From Pseudomonadota bacterium (GTDB lineage Bacteria; Pseudomonadota; Gammaproteobacteria; Xanthomonadales; Rhodanobacteraceae): DNA of 59,799 nt. This document shows positions 1 to 8,220 of this stretch, in pieces. A program made the translations under genes and the position numbers. Location: contig JAFEFO010000039.1 of assembly GCA_018240565.1 (NCBI GenBank), positions 1 to 59,799 on the forward strand, read 5' to 3'. Each line of letters starts with the position of its first letter. Position 1 is the first letter of the stretch. Below the pieces are notes generated by a model. The model made no database searches and was not told where the DNA came from. It worked only from the letters and a program-made list of their open reading frames with translations.

Positions 1-30
1 GTTGCCACGGATGGCATCCATGCAGTCTGG

Positions 31-53
31 ATACCGGCAATCCATGCCGGTAT
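31..53 (+). repeat. REP-like hairpin repeat, copy A
   Basis: A perfect 9-bp stem (31-39 with 45-53) closes a 5-nt loop and is followed by GACGG. The flanking bases from about position 3 resemble two copies near 42.6-42.7 kb. The third base pair of the stem is A-T here, T-A in copy C and G-C in copy B, so pairing is kept while sequence varies. It lies just upstream of hemE, and I see no RAYT transposase nearby. Confidence 0.75.
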
Positions 54-77
54 GACGGCTGAATCGGGATTCCAAGA

Positions 78-1124
78 ATGAATGACCGCTTTCTTCGCGC
101 CCTCGCACGCGAACCCGTCGACCGCACGCCGGTGTGGATCATGCGCCAGGCCGGCCGCTACCTGCCCGAGTACCGCGCCACGCGCGCGCGCGCCGGCAGC
201 TTCGTCACTCTGTGCAAGACACCGGAACTGGCTTGCGAAGTCACCCTGCAACCGCTCGCGCGCTATCCGCTGGATGCGGCGATCCTGTTTTCCGACATCC
301 TCACCATTCCCGACGCGATGGGCCTGGGCCTATCGGTGGAAGAAGGCGTCGGCCCGCGCCTGGCCAAACCCGTGCGCACGCGCGCCGACATCGAAAAACT
401 CGGCGTGCCGGATCCGGAAACTGACCTGCGCTATGTCATGGACGCGGTGCGCCTGATCCGTCGCGAACTGCACGACAAGGCGCCCCTGATCGGTTTCGCC
501 GGCAGCCCGTGGACGCTGGCCTGCTACATGATCGAAGGCGAAGGCTCCTCGAGCTTCGCGCGCGCGAAGGCGCTGGCGCTGGACGATGCGGCGACCATGC
601 ACAAGCTGCTCGACGTGGTCGCGCGCAGCGTCGCCGCCTATCTTGCCGCCCAGGCGAGTGCCGGCGTGCAGGCGTTGATGGTGTTCGATACCTGGGGCGG
701 ACTGCTCGCGCCCGACATGTTCGGCGAGTTCAGCCTGCGCTATCTCGCGCAAATAGCGCAGAGTCTACAAATCCACAATGTCGCAAAATCCATTCCGTTG
801 ATCCTGTTCTCCAAAGGCGCGAATGCACACCTGGAAGTGCTCGCCGACACCGGCTGCGCCGCGCTGGGTCTGGATTGGACGATCGCACTCGGCGATGCAC
901 GTACGCGCGTTGGCCACCGCGTCGCCTTGCAGGGCAACCTCGACCCGGCGGTGCTGCATGCGAGTCCCGACGCGATCCGCCGCGAGGCGAAGCGTGCGCT
1001 CGACAGCTTCGGCCCGCATCCGGGGCATGTGTTCAACCTCGGCCACGGCATCACGCCGGACGTGAAACCGGAAAGTCTCGGCGTGCTGATCGAGGCGGTG
1101 CAGGATTTGAGCCGGCGCGCTTGA
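78..1124 (+). CDS. hemE: Uroporphyrinogen decarboxylase
   Basis: Cytoplasmic heme-pathway enzyme that removes four carboxyl groups from uroporphyrinogen III to give coproporphyrinogen III. The 348 residues match the usual family length. Both family signatures are visible: [11 protein letters not shown] near residue 23 (substrate-binding arginines) and [16 protein letters not shown] near residue 140. The start at ATG 78 is the natural N-terminus ([20 protein letters not shown]), although the ribosome-binding site is weak. A hairpin repeat lies about 25 bp upstream. The next gene starts 69 bp downstream with its own strong Shine-Dalgarno, so the two may or may not be co-transcribed. Identification is very secure. 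Confidence 0.97.
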   Translation: MNDRFLRALAREPVDRTPVWIMRQAGRYLPEYRATRARAGSFVTLCKTPELACEVTLQPLARYPLDAAILFSDILTIPDAMGLGLSVEEGVGPRLAKPVRTRADIEKLGVPDPETDLRYVMDAVRLIRRELHDKAPLIGFAGSPWTLACYMIEGEGSSSFARAKALALDDAATMHKLLDVVARSVAAYLAAQASAGVQALMVFDTWGGLLAPDMFGEFSLRYLAQIAQSLQIHNVAKSIPLILFSKGANAHLEVLADTGCAALGLDWTIALGDARTRVGHRVALQGNLDPAVLHASPDAIRREAKRALDSFGPHPGHVFNLGHGITPDVKPESLGVLIEAVQDLSRRA

Positions 1125-1180
1125 GCACGATCGGTCAGCTGCATGCGTGCTAAGCTCGTTCGCACAGGGCTGTACCGCGA

Positions 1181-1187
1181 AAGGAGG
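1181..1187 (+). promoter_or_regulatory. Strong ribosome binding site fixing the start of the TonB-C-like gene
   Basis: AAGGAGG lies 6 nt before ATG 1194. The open frame extends 17 codons further upstream to 1143, but that extension is polar and has no ribosome-binding site. The 1194 start instead gives a clean signal peptide. Confidence 0.85.
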
Positions 1188-1193
1188 TTTTCC

Positions 1194-1910
1194 ATGCGCA
1201 CATGGTTCTTTGCGTTCGCCAGCCTTGCCCTGAGCGGCATCGCGCCCGCGGCAGACACCAGCATGCACGCCGAATTTCGCTGGCGCGTCGTCATCAATGC
1301 GCAGGGCAGCATCACGTCGATCACCCCGGCGCCGTACGAGAACATCAACCAGCTCAAACAGATTCGTCGGCGCCTGGAAGCCGAAGCCAAGACCTTTCAA
1401 TTCGCACCCGGCACGGTCGATGGCAAACCGGCGGAAACGCGAACGGGTTTGCATCTCAGCACGACCCTGCTCCGCGTTGGACCCGACAAGGTGAACATCC
1501 GCCTCGACTGCGCCGGCGCGGGCGCTAGTTTGCTGCAGGCCCGGTTCCCGCGCTTCCCGGCCGATGCGATTCGTGCGCAGAAAGGCGGCTATGTCGTCTT
1601 GCGCATCGCTTACAACGCGAACGGTGCGATTAGCTCGATCGCTACCGATCCACGTTCGCACGACGCTACGCCAGCATTGATCGATGCCAGCGAAAAAGCG
1701 GTTCGCGAATGGCGCATCATCCCCGATACGGTGGGTGGCCAGCCATTGCCGGGCGAGGCATTCGCGCCGTTTTGCTACCGCTTCGATGCGCATGACGCCA
1801 AGGCTTGCACAGGGCTGCCAGCGTGCTCGGACGATACCTTGCCGGACTCTGCAACGACCACGGTGCATGGCGCCAAACTGCTCACCGACGTCGCCGGGCG
1901 CACGCTTTAA
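1194..1910 (+). CDS. Secreted TonB-C-terminal-like domain protein
   Basis: A 238-residue protein with a signal peptide (MRTWFFAFASLALSGIAPAA, cleavage near residue 20). It then has two segments that read like TonB C-terminal folds: one with QGSITSITPAP and FAPGTVDGKPAETRTGLH, the other with FPRFPADAIRAQKGGYVVLRI and a closing REWRIIPDTVGGQPLPG. It lacks the N-terminal membrane anchor and proline-rich spacer of a true TonB, so it is more likely a periplasmic relative than an energy transducer. Four cysteines in the C-terminal part could form disulfides. It ends 3 bp before the stop codon of the convergent sensor kinase. The fold assignment is moderately sure; the function is unknown. Confidence 0.6.
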   Translation: MRTWFFAFASLALSGIAPAADTSMHAEFRWRVVINAQGSITSITPAPYENINQLKQIRRRLEAEAKTFQFAPGTVDGKPAETRTGLHLSTTLLRVGPDKVNIRLDCAGAGASLLQARFPRFPADAIRAQKGGYVVLRIAYNANGAISSIATDPRSHDATPALIDASEKAVREWRIIPDTVGGQPLPGEAFAPFCYRFDAHDAKACTGLPACSDDTLPDSATTTVHGAKLLTDVAGRTL

Positions 1911-1913
1911 CCG

Positions 1914-4900
1914 CTAACCCGCCAACACCGCCGCCAACATCTCCCCGGTCACCGGCTTGCGCACGAAGGCGTCCATGCCGGCGGCGCGGCACAGTGCGTC
2001 CTCGTCGCCGCGCGATCGCGCGCTGACGCCGACCAGGCGCAGGCGCGGCTTCGCGTCCTTTGCCTCGCGGTTGCGGATCATGCGCGCCAGGGTGAGGCCA
2101 TCGACGCCGGGCAGGTCGAGATCGATCAGGACCACGTCGAATGCGGCGGATTCCATTTCGGCCAGCGCGACGAGGCCATTCGCGGCGCGCGCGACACGAT
2201 GCCCTTGTGCCTGCAGCAGGCCGGCGATCGTTGCCGCGGCGGTGGCGTCGTCCTCCACCAGCAGGACACGTCGCGCGGCGATCGATGACGCCGCATTTTC
2301 CACTATTGCATCTTGTGTACCTGCCGGCGCCGCGGCCGTCGCCAGCGGCAGGAACACGCGGAACGTGCTGCCGCGTCCCGGCGCGCTGTCCAGTTCGAGC
2401 GTACCGCCCATGCGCGCCACCAGTTCGCGGCAGATCGCCAGGCCCAGGCCACTGCCGGAGCGGCGCTGCGGACCGTCGGCCTGCTCGAAGCGACGAAACA
2501 GGCGCTCGCGTTCGGCAGCGGCGATGCCCGGGCCGCTGTCGCTGACGCGAAAGACGATGCCGCCGTCCGCGCCGCGCATGGCCGCCAGTTCGATGCCGCC
2601 GTGCGACGTGAACTTGATCGCATTGTTGACGAGATTGAGCAGGATCTGCTCGATGCGCAGCGCATCGCCTTGCAGCCAGCGCGGTGCGGCGTCCTCGATC
2701 GAGAGCTGCCACGCCAGCCCGCGTTGCGCGGCTTGCGGCTGCGCCAGCGCCTGCACCTGGCGCAGCAGGGCGCGCAGGTCGAACGGCGCGATGTCCAGTT
2801 GCAGCTTGCCGGCCTCGATGCGCGCCAGGTCCAGCGAATCGTTGACCAGGCGCAACATCAACTGCCCGGATGTGCGGATGGCCTGCGCGTAATCCTTCTG
2901 TGTGTCGTCCAGGCGCGTGCGCAACAACAGCTCGGTCATGCCCAGGACGCCCGTCATCGGCGTGCGAATCTCGTGACCCATGGTGGCGAGAAATTCGGAC
3001 TTGGCCGCGCTCGCGTGTTCGGCGAATGCGCGCTGCTGCTGGGCCAGCTCCCACGCGTGCCGGCGCTTCAGGCGCAGGCGATACGCGCGCAGCACGGCCA
3101 GCAGCGCCAGCACGCCGGCCAGCGCATAGATCGCCCAGGCCCACGGCCGCGCCCACGGTGGCGCGCCGACGCGCAGGGACAGTGCACTGCCCGGTTCGCT
3201 CCATGCGCCCGCGCCGCTTGCGCCGCGCACGCGCAGCGCATAGGCGCCGGACGGCAGTTGCGCATATTCGCGTTCGCCGCGCGCATTGCCTTCGACCCAT
3301 TCGGCGTCGAGTCCGTCGAGCTTCCACTGGTAACGCTGCGCGGCGGGGTCGGCGTAGGCCAGGGCACGCGCGGTAATGCGCAGGTCGCGGTCCTTCCAGC
3401 CCAGTTCGATGGCGTCCGTGGCGACCGGCAGATCGACATCGCGGCCATCGCGGCGCACGACAAGGCGATCCAGGCGCGGCGTTGGCGACTCAGCGTCATC
3501 CACGATGTGCTGCGGATCAAAACCGACGATGCCGGCCAGCGTGCCGCCAAAAATCGTGCCGTCGCCGCGCTTGAGCAGCGGCGCGCGGTTGAACTCGGCG
3601 CTGGCCAGGCCGTCGCCTACGCCGAAGCGACGCACGCCGCGTGTCGACGGATCCAAACGCCACAGGCCGCGCGCACTCGCCACCCACACCCGACCGCGCG
3701 CGTCGGTGTGCATGCCGCCCGCGGTCAGTGCCGGCCAGCCGCCGCGTGCATCGATGCGCTCCAGCGCAGTCAGGCTGCCATCGGCGTAGCGAAAGTGCGC
3801 CAAGGCACCGATTGCGTGCATCCACAAGGTGCCGTCCTCGGCGAATGCGAAGGCCAGCACGCGCTGCGCCGGCGCGCCGGCCAGCGCCGCGAAGCGCTGC
3901 ACGCGCGCATCGAAGCGGTCCATGCCGGCAGCGCCGGCAACCAGCAGCGACCCATCCGGCGCGAATCCGATCTGGCCGATGTCGGTGCTGCGCAGTCCGT
4001 CATCCTCGTCGTAGCGCGTGATCGCCAGCGTGGCCGCATCCACGCGCGCAAGGCCGCCGCCGTTGGCGCTGGCCCAGATCGCGCCGTCCGGCGCCTGCGC
4101 CAGCAGATCGACGATGCCCGGTGCGAGCGCATCGCGGCGCCGAGCGTCCACGGGCAAGTCGACGAACTTGCCGTCCGTGCCGCCGTACACGCGCAAGCCA
4201 TGCGCATGCCCGATCCAGACCCGGTCATCGCGCGCGGCCAGGACCGACCACAGCGCGGTTTCCGGCGCGCTCCAGCGCGTGGCGAAGCGCTCGATGCGCC
4301 CGCTGGACGGATCCAGGCGATCGATGCCGCCATCGAGGTTGACCGACCACACGCGCCCGTGCGCATCCGCCGCCAGTCCCTGCACGCGATTGCCGCTCAG
4401 GCTGGCGGCATCGCGCGGATCGTTCCGGAACAAGGCAAAACGCCGCCACTGCGCCGGCAGGTAGGCCGCGCCACCGCTGGTGCTGGCGAACCACAGCCCG
4501 CCTTCGCGATCGCGCAGGGCGTCGAAGACCTTCTTGCCGGGCAGGCTGCCGGCAACCGCGGCGTTGGCTGCATAGACGTCCAGACGTCCATCCTGCGCTC
4601 GTCGCGCGAGGCCCTCGCGGGTGCCGATCCACACCGCGTCGTCGACATCGGCAGCCAGTGCATACACGACCGGATCCGGCAGCCGCGCATCCTCCAGCAC
4701 CCGCGCCACGAAGTCGGCGCCGATGCGCAGCAGGCCGCGCCGCGTGCCGGCGAGCATGCCTTCGGGCGTCTCCAGGAACGCCGCGGCATTGATCCCGCCA
4801 CCTCCCGGCAGCTTGGACACATCGACATGGCGAAAGCGCCCGTCGGTGCCGCGCACGTCGATGCCGGCGTCGGTGCCGATCCACAGTCGACCGGAAACAT

Positions 4901-5462
4901 CGCCGCGCAACGCCAGCACGTTGTCGGAAGCCAGGCTTGCATCGTTGCCGGCGTCGTGGCGAAAGTGGGTGAAGGACCTGGCGGATTCGTCCAGGCGATC
5001 CAGGCCCATCGCATAGCCGCCGGCCCAGATCGCGCCATCGCGGGTCTGGGCGATGGCCCAGACGTCGTTGCCGGCGAGGCTCGCGGGATTCTTGTCGTCG
5101 TGACGGAAGTGCGCGAAACCGCCGCGGTTCCGGTCGAGCACGTTCAGGCCCGCTTCCTCGCCACCGCACCACAGGCGGTTGTCGCGATCCACGATGAGCG
5201 CGGTGACATCCGCGCCGGCAAGGCTCGCCGCATCGTTCGGATCGTTGCGATAGACGCGAAAGTCCACGCCGTCGTAACGCGCCAGGCCATCGGCGGTGCC
5301 GATCCAGATGTAGCCGTCGCGATCCTGCGCGAGCTTCCACACCGTGCTCGACGGCAAGCCGTCGGAGGCATCGAGCACGCGAAAGGACGGCGTCGCCTTC
5401 AACGGCGCGGCATCCGCCGGTGCCGCTGCCAGTGCCGCCGCGATCAGCAAGCTGCCCCACAT
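1914..5462 (-). CDS. Hybrid two-component sensor kinase with beta-propeller sensor region
   Basis: A 1182-residue one-protein two-component system. After a signal peptide (MWGSLLIAAALAAAPADA) come about 700 residues of repeated two-component-propeller units, recognisable as repeats of the type DGYIWIGTADGLARYD. They are followed by a Y_Y_Y domain (about 690-765), one membrane helix (about 773-793), a HisKA domain with GHEIRTPM (His830), an HATPase domain with NNAIKFT, DSGPGIA and GSGLGLAI, and a C-terminal receiver with phospho-acceptor Asp1114 in IDLDLPG. The layout puts the propellers in the periplasm, and relatives often sense glycans. I chose the start at 5462 because GGAG lies 6 nt upstream and it begins the signal peptide; an upstream start at 5510 would bury it. 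There is no DNA-binding output domain, so the phosphate must pass to another protein. The ligand is unknown. Confidence 0.92.
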   Translation of the reverse strand: MWGSLLIAAALAAAPADAAPLKATPSFRVLDASDGLPSSTVWKLAQDRDGYIWIGTADGLARYDGVDFRVYRNDPNDAASLAGADVTALIVDRDNRLWCGGEEAGLNVLDRNRGGFAHFRHDDKNPASLAGNDVWAIAQTRDGAIWAGGYAMGLDRLDESARSFTHFRHDAGNDASLASDNVLALRGDVSGRLWIGTDAGIDVRGTDGRFRHVDVSKLPGGGGINAAAFLETPEGMLAGTRRGLLRIGADFVARVLEDARLPDPVVYALAADVDDAVWIGTREGLARRAQDGRLDVYAANAAVAGSLPGKKVFDALRDREGGLWFASTSGGAAYLPAQWRRFALFRNDPRDAASLSGNRVQGLAADAHGRVWSVNLDGGIDRLDPSSGRIERFATRWSAPETALWSVLAARDDRVWIGHAHGLRVYGGTDGKFVDLPVDARRRDALAPGIVDLLAQAPDGAIWASANGGGLARVDAATLAITRYDEDDGLRSTDIGQIGFAPDGSLLVAGAAGMDRFDARVQRFAALAGAPAQRVLAFAFAEDGTLWMHAIGALAHFRYADGSLTALERIDARGGWPALTAGGMHTDARGRVWVASARGLWRLDPSTRGVRRFGVGDGLASAEFNRAPLLKRGDGTIFGGTLAGIVGFDPQHIVDDAESPTPRLDRLVVRRDGRDVDLPVATDAIELGWKDRDLRITARALAYADPAAQRYQWKLDGLDAEWVEGNARGEREYAQLPSGAYALRVRGASGAGAWSEPGSALSLRVGAPPWARPWAWAIYALAGVLALLAVLRAYRLRLKRRHAWELAQQQRAFAEHASAAKSEFLATMGHEIRTPMTGVLGMTELLLRTRLDDTQKDYAQAIRTSGQLMLRLVNDSLDLARIEAGKLQLDIAPFDLRALLRQVQALAQPQAAQRGLAWQLSIEDAAPRWLQGDALRIEQILLNLVNNAIKFTSHGGIELAAMRGADGGIVFRVSDSGPGIAAAERERLFRRFEQADGPQRRSGSGLGLAICRELVARMGGTLELDSAPGRGSTFRVFLPLATAAAPAGTQDAIVENAASSIAARRVLLVEDDATAAATIAGLLQAQGHRVARAANGLVALAEMESAAFDVVLIDLDLPGVDGLTLARMIRNREAKDAKPRLRLVGVSARSRGDEDALCRAAGMDAFVRKPVTGEMLAAVLAG

Positions 5463-5604
5463 GGAAAGCTCCCCGGCGTTTCCCCACGCCGATGATGCCT
5501 GAAAATCCACCCGGCGCTATTACGTTTTTTTTATACGTGCGCGGTCACGAAGCATGCCGGAAAGCGCGGCGTCGCACGCTCGGCCATAAACCCTGCGCGC
5601 GCCG

Positions 5605-5826
5605 TTGTCCATCCCTAGAAATAGTGATTTTTTCCCGCTTGCCGTGGGCACCTGCACGCTGGCCGTGGGGCAAGTCGGCTTTCCGAACTACGCATTGGTT
5701 TCGCAGAACGTGAGTATCGCCGTGGCGGCCCCGCTCGTGCCGACGCCGATGCTGGATCATCGCGCGCTACTGGCGTTGATCGCCCTGATCGGACTCGTCG
5801 CGCTGGCGCGCGTGCGGCGCGCGTAG
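5605..5826 (+). pseudogene. C-terminal remnant of an IPTL-CTERM-type secreted protein
   Basis: An open frame of 73 codons from a TTG, without signal peptide or ribosome-binding site. The first part (LAVGTCTLAVGQVGFPNYAL) reads like the end of a bacterial Ig-like repeat, which typically contains GTCT…QAG…NY. It is followed directly by a VPTPMLDHRALLALIALIGL helix and an Arg-rich end (ARVRRA), the layout of an IPTL-CTERM sorting signal. The N-terminal body of the gene is missing from the 140 bp upstream, so this is most simply the tail of a deleted gene. It could also be a short expressed membrane peptide, which I think less likely. Confidence 0.5.
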
Positions 5827-5875
5827 CGCACGAGCGCCAACACGCTGCACCTGCTTCTGGCACACTGTGGATCGC

Positions 5876-6487
5876 ATGAACGCGCGATCCGCAATTTTCG
5901 TGACAGCGGCCCTGGTGGCGGCGCCCGCCGCGCGCGCTGCGGACTACGTCATCGACACCGTGCACACGCAGGTCTATGCCTGCGCCGCGCACCTGGACTT
6001 CACCACGCCGTGCGCCCGCTTCCGCGTAAAAAGTGGATTTTTCCACTTCGACGATGCGCACTGGGACACCGCCAAGCTCGATGTCGACGTGGACACCGCG
6101 TCGGCCGACCTGGGAGATGCCACATGGGACGGCACGGTGCGTTCGTGGCAATTCCTCAATGCCGGCAAGTATACGGACGCGCATTTCGCATCGACATCGG
6201 TGGCGCAGACCGGCGCGAAAACCGGCATCATCCACGGCGTGCTCACTTTGCGTGGCGTGACACGTGCGCTGGACCTGCACGTGACGTTCAACCGCGCCGG
6301 GCTGGATCCCTATACGTTTCGATATACCGCGGGATTCAGCGCGAGCGCGACGCTCCAGCGTTCGGATTTCGGCATGACGAAATACCTGCCCGACATCGGC
6401 GACGCGGTTTCGATCCGCATCGAAGCCGAGGGCTTGCGCGGCAAGCCTGCGCCGGTCCAGACTGTGCCATCCAAGCTGGAGCAATGA
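5876..6487 (+). CDS. YceI-family periplasmic lipid-binding-like protein
   Basis: 203 residues with a signal peptide (MNARSAIFVTAALVAAPAARA, cleavage before ADYVID) and a YceI lipocalin-like barrel. Family marks are the early YVIDTVHTQVYA segment, the central GVLTLRGVTRALDLHVTF strand pair and the late FRYTAGFSASATLQRSDFGM motif with a DIGDAVSIRIEAEG end. Members bind polyisoprenoid or amphiphilic lipids in the periplasm. I chose ATG 5876; an upstream in-frame GTG at 5867 adds three residues and does not change the signal peptide much. It is the first of a YceI / cytochrome b561 / YceI set, but a 148-bp gap holding inverted repeats separates it from the other two. Confidence 0.88.
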   Translation: MNARSAIFVTAALVAAPAARAADYVIDTVHTQVYACAAHLDFTTPCARFRVKSGFFHFDDAHWDTAKLDVDVDTASADLGDATWDGTVRSWQFLNAGKYTDAHFASTSVAQTGAKTGIIHGVLTLRGVTRALDLHVTFNRAGLDPYTFRYTAGFSASATLQRSDFGMTKYLPDIGDAVSIRIEAEGLRGKPAPVQTVPSKLEQ

Positions 6488-6498
6488 GATGCGGACGC

Positions 6499-6603
6499 CT
6501 CGAAATTCCGCCGCGAGCGAAGAGAGTTTGCGTGTCGCCGGAGCGCAGGAAGCGGAGTGTACGCGCCAGTACATGAGCATTTCGAGCACCGCCGGCACGC
6601 AAA
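6499..6603 (+). other. Candidate structured element upstream of the cytochrome b561 gene
   Basis: The 148-bp gap between two genes holds several nested inverted repeats. TTTGCGTG (6527-6534) plus CCGG (6538-6541) faces CCGG (6592-6595) plus CACGCAAA (6596-6603). Between them, TGTAC (6558-6562) pairs with GTACA (6569-6573) around a 6-nt loop. CTCGAAAT (6499-6506) is the inverse of ATTTCGAG (6579-6586). The last pairing crosses the first, so either a pseudoknot or two alternative folds are possible. I do not recognise it as a known riboswitch. Confidence 0.4.
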
Positions 6604-6635
6604 ATATCGAGTGCAGCAGGTAGGTCGAGGCACCC

Positions 6636-7196
6636 ATGCTCAAGAGCGGAACCAATCACTGGGGCAGCCTCGCCAAGTTCTTCCACTGGACGATCGTGGT
6701 GCTGATCCTGGTGCAAGGCACGATCGGCCTGGTCATGGTCGAGTTGCCCAAACGACCGAACGTGATTGCGGTTTTCAGTTTCCACAAATCACTGGGGCTG
6801 ACCATCCTCGCGTTGGCGATACTGCGCCTGGTGTGGCGGGCATTCGATCCGCATCCGCGCGATCCGCCGACGATGCCGCGCTGGCAAGCGCTCGGCGCGC
6901 GCGCCGGACATGCCCTGCTGTACCTGCTGATTTTCCTGGTGCCGTTGTCGGGCTGGTGGTTCGACTCCGTCGCTTCGCTGCGCCCGCTGTATTGGTGGGG
7001 CTTGGTGCGCATGCCAGCGCTCGGCGGGCCGGATGCGGCGATTCCGAACCTAAAGGACATCGCCGCCGAACGCCACGAGCTGCTGTTTTGGGTGCTCGTC
7101 ATCGTCGCCGCCGGACACGCGGCGATGGCGCTGATCCATCATTTCCACAACCGCGACGGCGTGTTGAAGCGGATGTTGCCGTTTACGCGATCCTGA
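6636..7196 (+). CDS. Cytochrome b561 (YceJ-like)
   Basis: A 186-residue inner-membrane cytochrome b561. There are four hydrophobic helices at about 13-33, 45-65, 86-105 and 142-162. Candidate axial heme histidines lie in FFHWT (helix 1), FSFHKSLG (helix 2), GHALLY (helix 3) and GHAAMALIHHFHN (helix 4), as in the bacterial family. Such proteins move electrons between quinol and periplasmic acceptors. The start ATG 6636 follows a modest GAGG. It ends 13 bp before a yceI-like gene, and E. coli has the same pairing (yceJ-yceI), so the two are probably co-transcribed and act on the same membrane redox or lipid-carrier pool. Confidence 0.93.
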   Translation: MLKSGTNHWGSLAKFFHWTIVVLILVQGTIGLVMVELPKRPNVIAVFSFHKSLGLTILALAILRLVWRAFDPHPRDPPTMPRWQALGARAGHALLYLLIFLVPLSGWWFDSVASLRPLYWWGLVRMPALGGPDAAIPNLKDIAAERHELLFWVLVIVAAGHAAMALIHHFHNRDGVLKRMLPFTRS

Positions 7197-7209
7197 CGGA
7201 GATTCCACC

Positions 7210-7749
7210 ATGCGCATTTTCATGCTTTGCCTCTTGCTGCTGCCTGTCGCTGCATTCGCCCGCGACTGGAACGTGGACATGGCCAAAAGCGGCCTCGGCT
7301 TCGACGGCACTTATCAGGGCGGCGCGTTCGCCGGCAAGTTCGGCAAATGGACGGCCGCCATCGCCTTCGACGAAACGGATCTCGCCAAGGCGAAGTTCGA
7401 CGTGACCGTGCAACTGGCCAGCGTCGACACCGGCAGCGGCGAGCGCGACCAGACGCTGGCCACGGCCGATTTCTTCGACACTGCGAAATTCCCGCAGGCG
7501 CACTTCGTCACCACTTCGTTCAATCGCAGTGCCGATGGCGGCGTGACCGCGCAAGGCACGCTGACGATTCGTGACATCGCCAAGCCGGTCACGCTGAAAG
7601 TGACGTTCGCCGCGACCGGCGGCACGACCACGCTGGATGTGACGACCACGCTCAACCGCCGCGACTTCGGCCTTGGCGCCAGCGGCGACTGGGACGACAT
7701 CAGCCAGCAGATCAACGTGCACGGGCATCTGCTGCTGACGCCGAAGTGA
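7210..7749 (+). CDS. YceI-family periplasmic protein
   Basis: 179 residues with a signal peptide (MRIFMLCLLLLPVAAFA) and a second YceI barrel. Marks are SGLGFDGTYQGGAFAGKF, ERDQTLATADFFDTAKFPQA, GTLTIRDIAKPVTLKVTF and the LNRRDFGLGASGDW motif. The start has GGAG 8 nt upstream. The gene lies 13 bp behind the cytochrome b561 gene and is the closer match to the E. coli yceJ-yceI arrangement than the paralog at 5.9 kb. The two YceI copies are quite diverged, so they may bind different lipids or serve different partners. Confidence 0.93.
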   Translation: MRIFMLCLLLLPVAAFARDWNVDMAKSGLGFDGTYQGGAFAGKFGKWTAAIAFDETDLAKAKFDVTVQLASVDTGSGERDQTLATADFFDTAKFPQAHFVTTSFNRSADGGVTAQGTLTIRDIAKPVTLKVTFAATGGTTTLDVTTTLNRRDFGLGASGDWDDISQQINVHGHLLLTPK

Positions 7750-7829
7750 CGGCCCGCTGACAACACCCGCCGAACCTGCCACCATCGCGCTTTCGTTGCG
7801 ATTGCAGCGCCCTGCGGAGCCCGGTGAAC

Positions 7830-7964
7830 ATGGCCGGCGAGGCACGCAAACCCAGTCGCAGCGTGCCGCGCGCGGCAATGTGGCTGGATCTCGCCTTCGG
7901 CTTCGTATCCGTGTTCTTCTTCCGCGGCTGGGGCACGCCGGACGGGGAAGCCGTCAGCCGTTGA
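7830..7964 (+). CDS. Possible small membrane-type protein
   Basis: An open frame of 44 residues ([20 protein letters not shown] then a short hydrophobic stretch [11 protein letters not shown]) with GGAG at 7816-7819, 10 nt before ATG 7830. An in-frame GTG at 7824 sits 4 nt after the same site. It would converge on and overlap the glutaredoxin-like gene by 11 bp. A positively charged start followed by a hydrophobic segment is plausible for a small membrane protein. No homologue comes to mind and the frame could be chance. Confidence 0.3.
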   Translation: MAGEARKPSRSVPRAAMWLDLAFGFVSVFFFRGWGTPDGEAVSR

Positions 7965-8181
7965 GCCACGCCCGCAGCGCATCGACATCAAACGGCCAAT
8001 CCAGCTCGCGCCCGGATTCGTCCTCGCGCAAGACCGGCACACGCGTACCGTAGCGCGCTTCCAGCTCGGCGCTTTCGTCGATGAACACGCTGGCAAATTC
8101 CGGCGTGTGTGCCTGTGCGAGCACGGCGATGGCTTCGTCGCACAGGCGGCAGTCGTCGCGTTGAAAAAGGATCAGGCGCAT
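7954..8181 (-). CDS. Glutaredoxin-family (DUF836-like) thiol protein
   Basis: 75 residues with a thioredoxin-like fold start ([20 protein letters not shown]) and a CRLC active-site pair at residues 11 and 14. A cis-proline lies in [17 protein letters not shown], followed by a C-terminal helix. This is the standard shape of small glutaredoxin-like proteins of the DUF836 group. It should act as a cytoplasmic thiol-disulfide protein; the partner is unknown. It is divergent from sdaA with only 39 bp between start codons, so their promoters must overlap. Confidence 0.88.
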   Translation of the reverse strand: MRLILFQRDDCRLCDEAIAVLAQAHTPEFASVFIDESAELEARYGTRVPVLREDESGRELDWPFDVDALRAWLNG

Positions 8182-8220
8182 CGGCGTAGAATACCGGCGA
8201 CAACGCGCAAGGAATACATC

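Noticed and set aside
2313..5495. 1060-codon plus-strand frame opposite the sensor kinase
   Set aside because: The real gene on the minus strand has all kinase and receiver motifs. The antisense product is Arg/Gln/Ala-rich with no recognisable domain.
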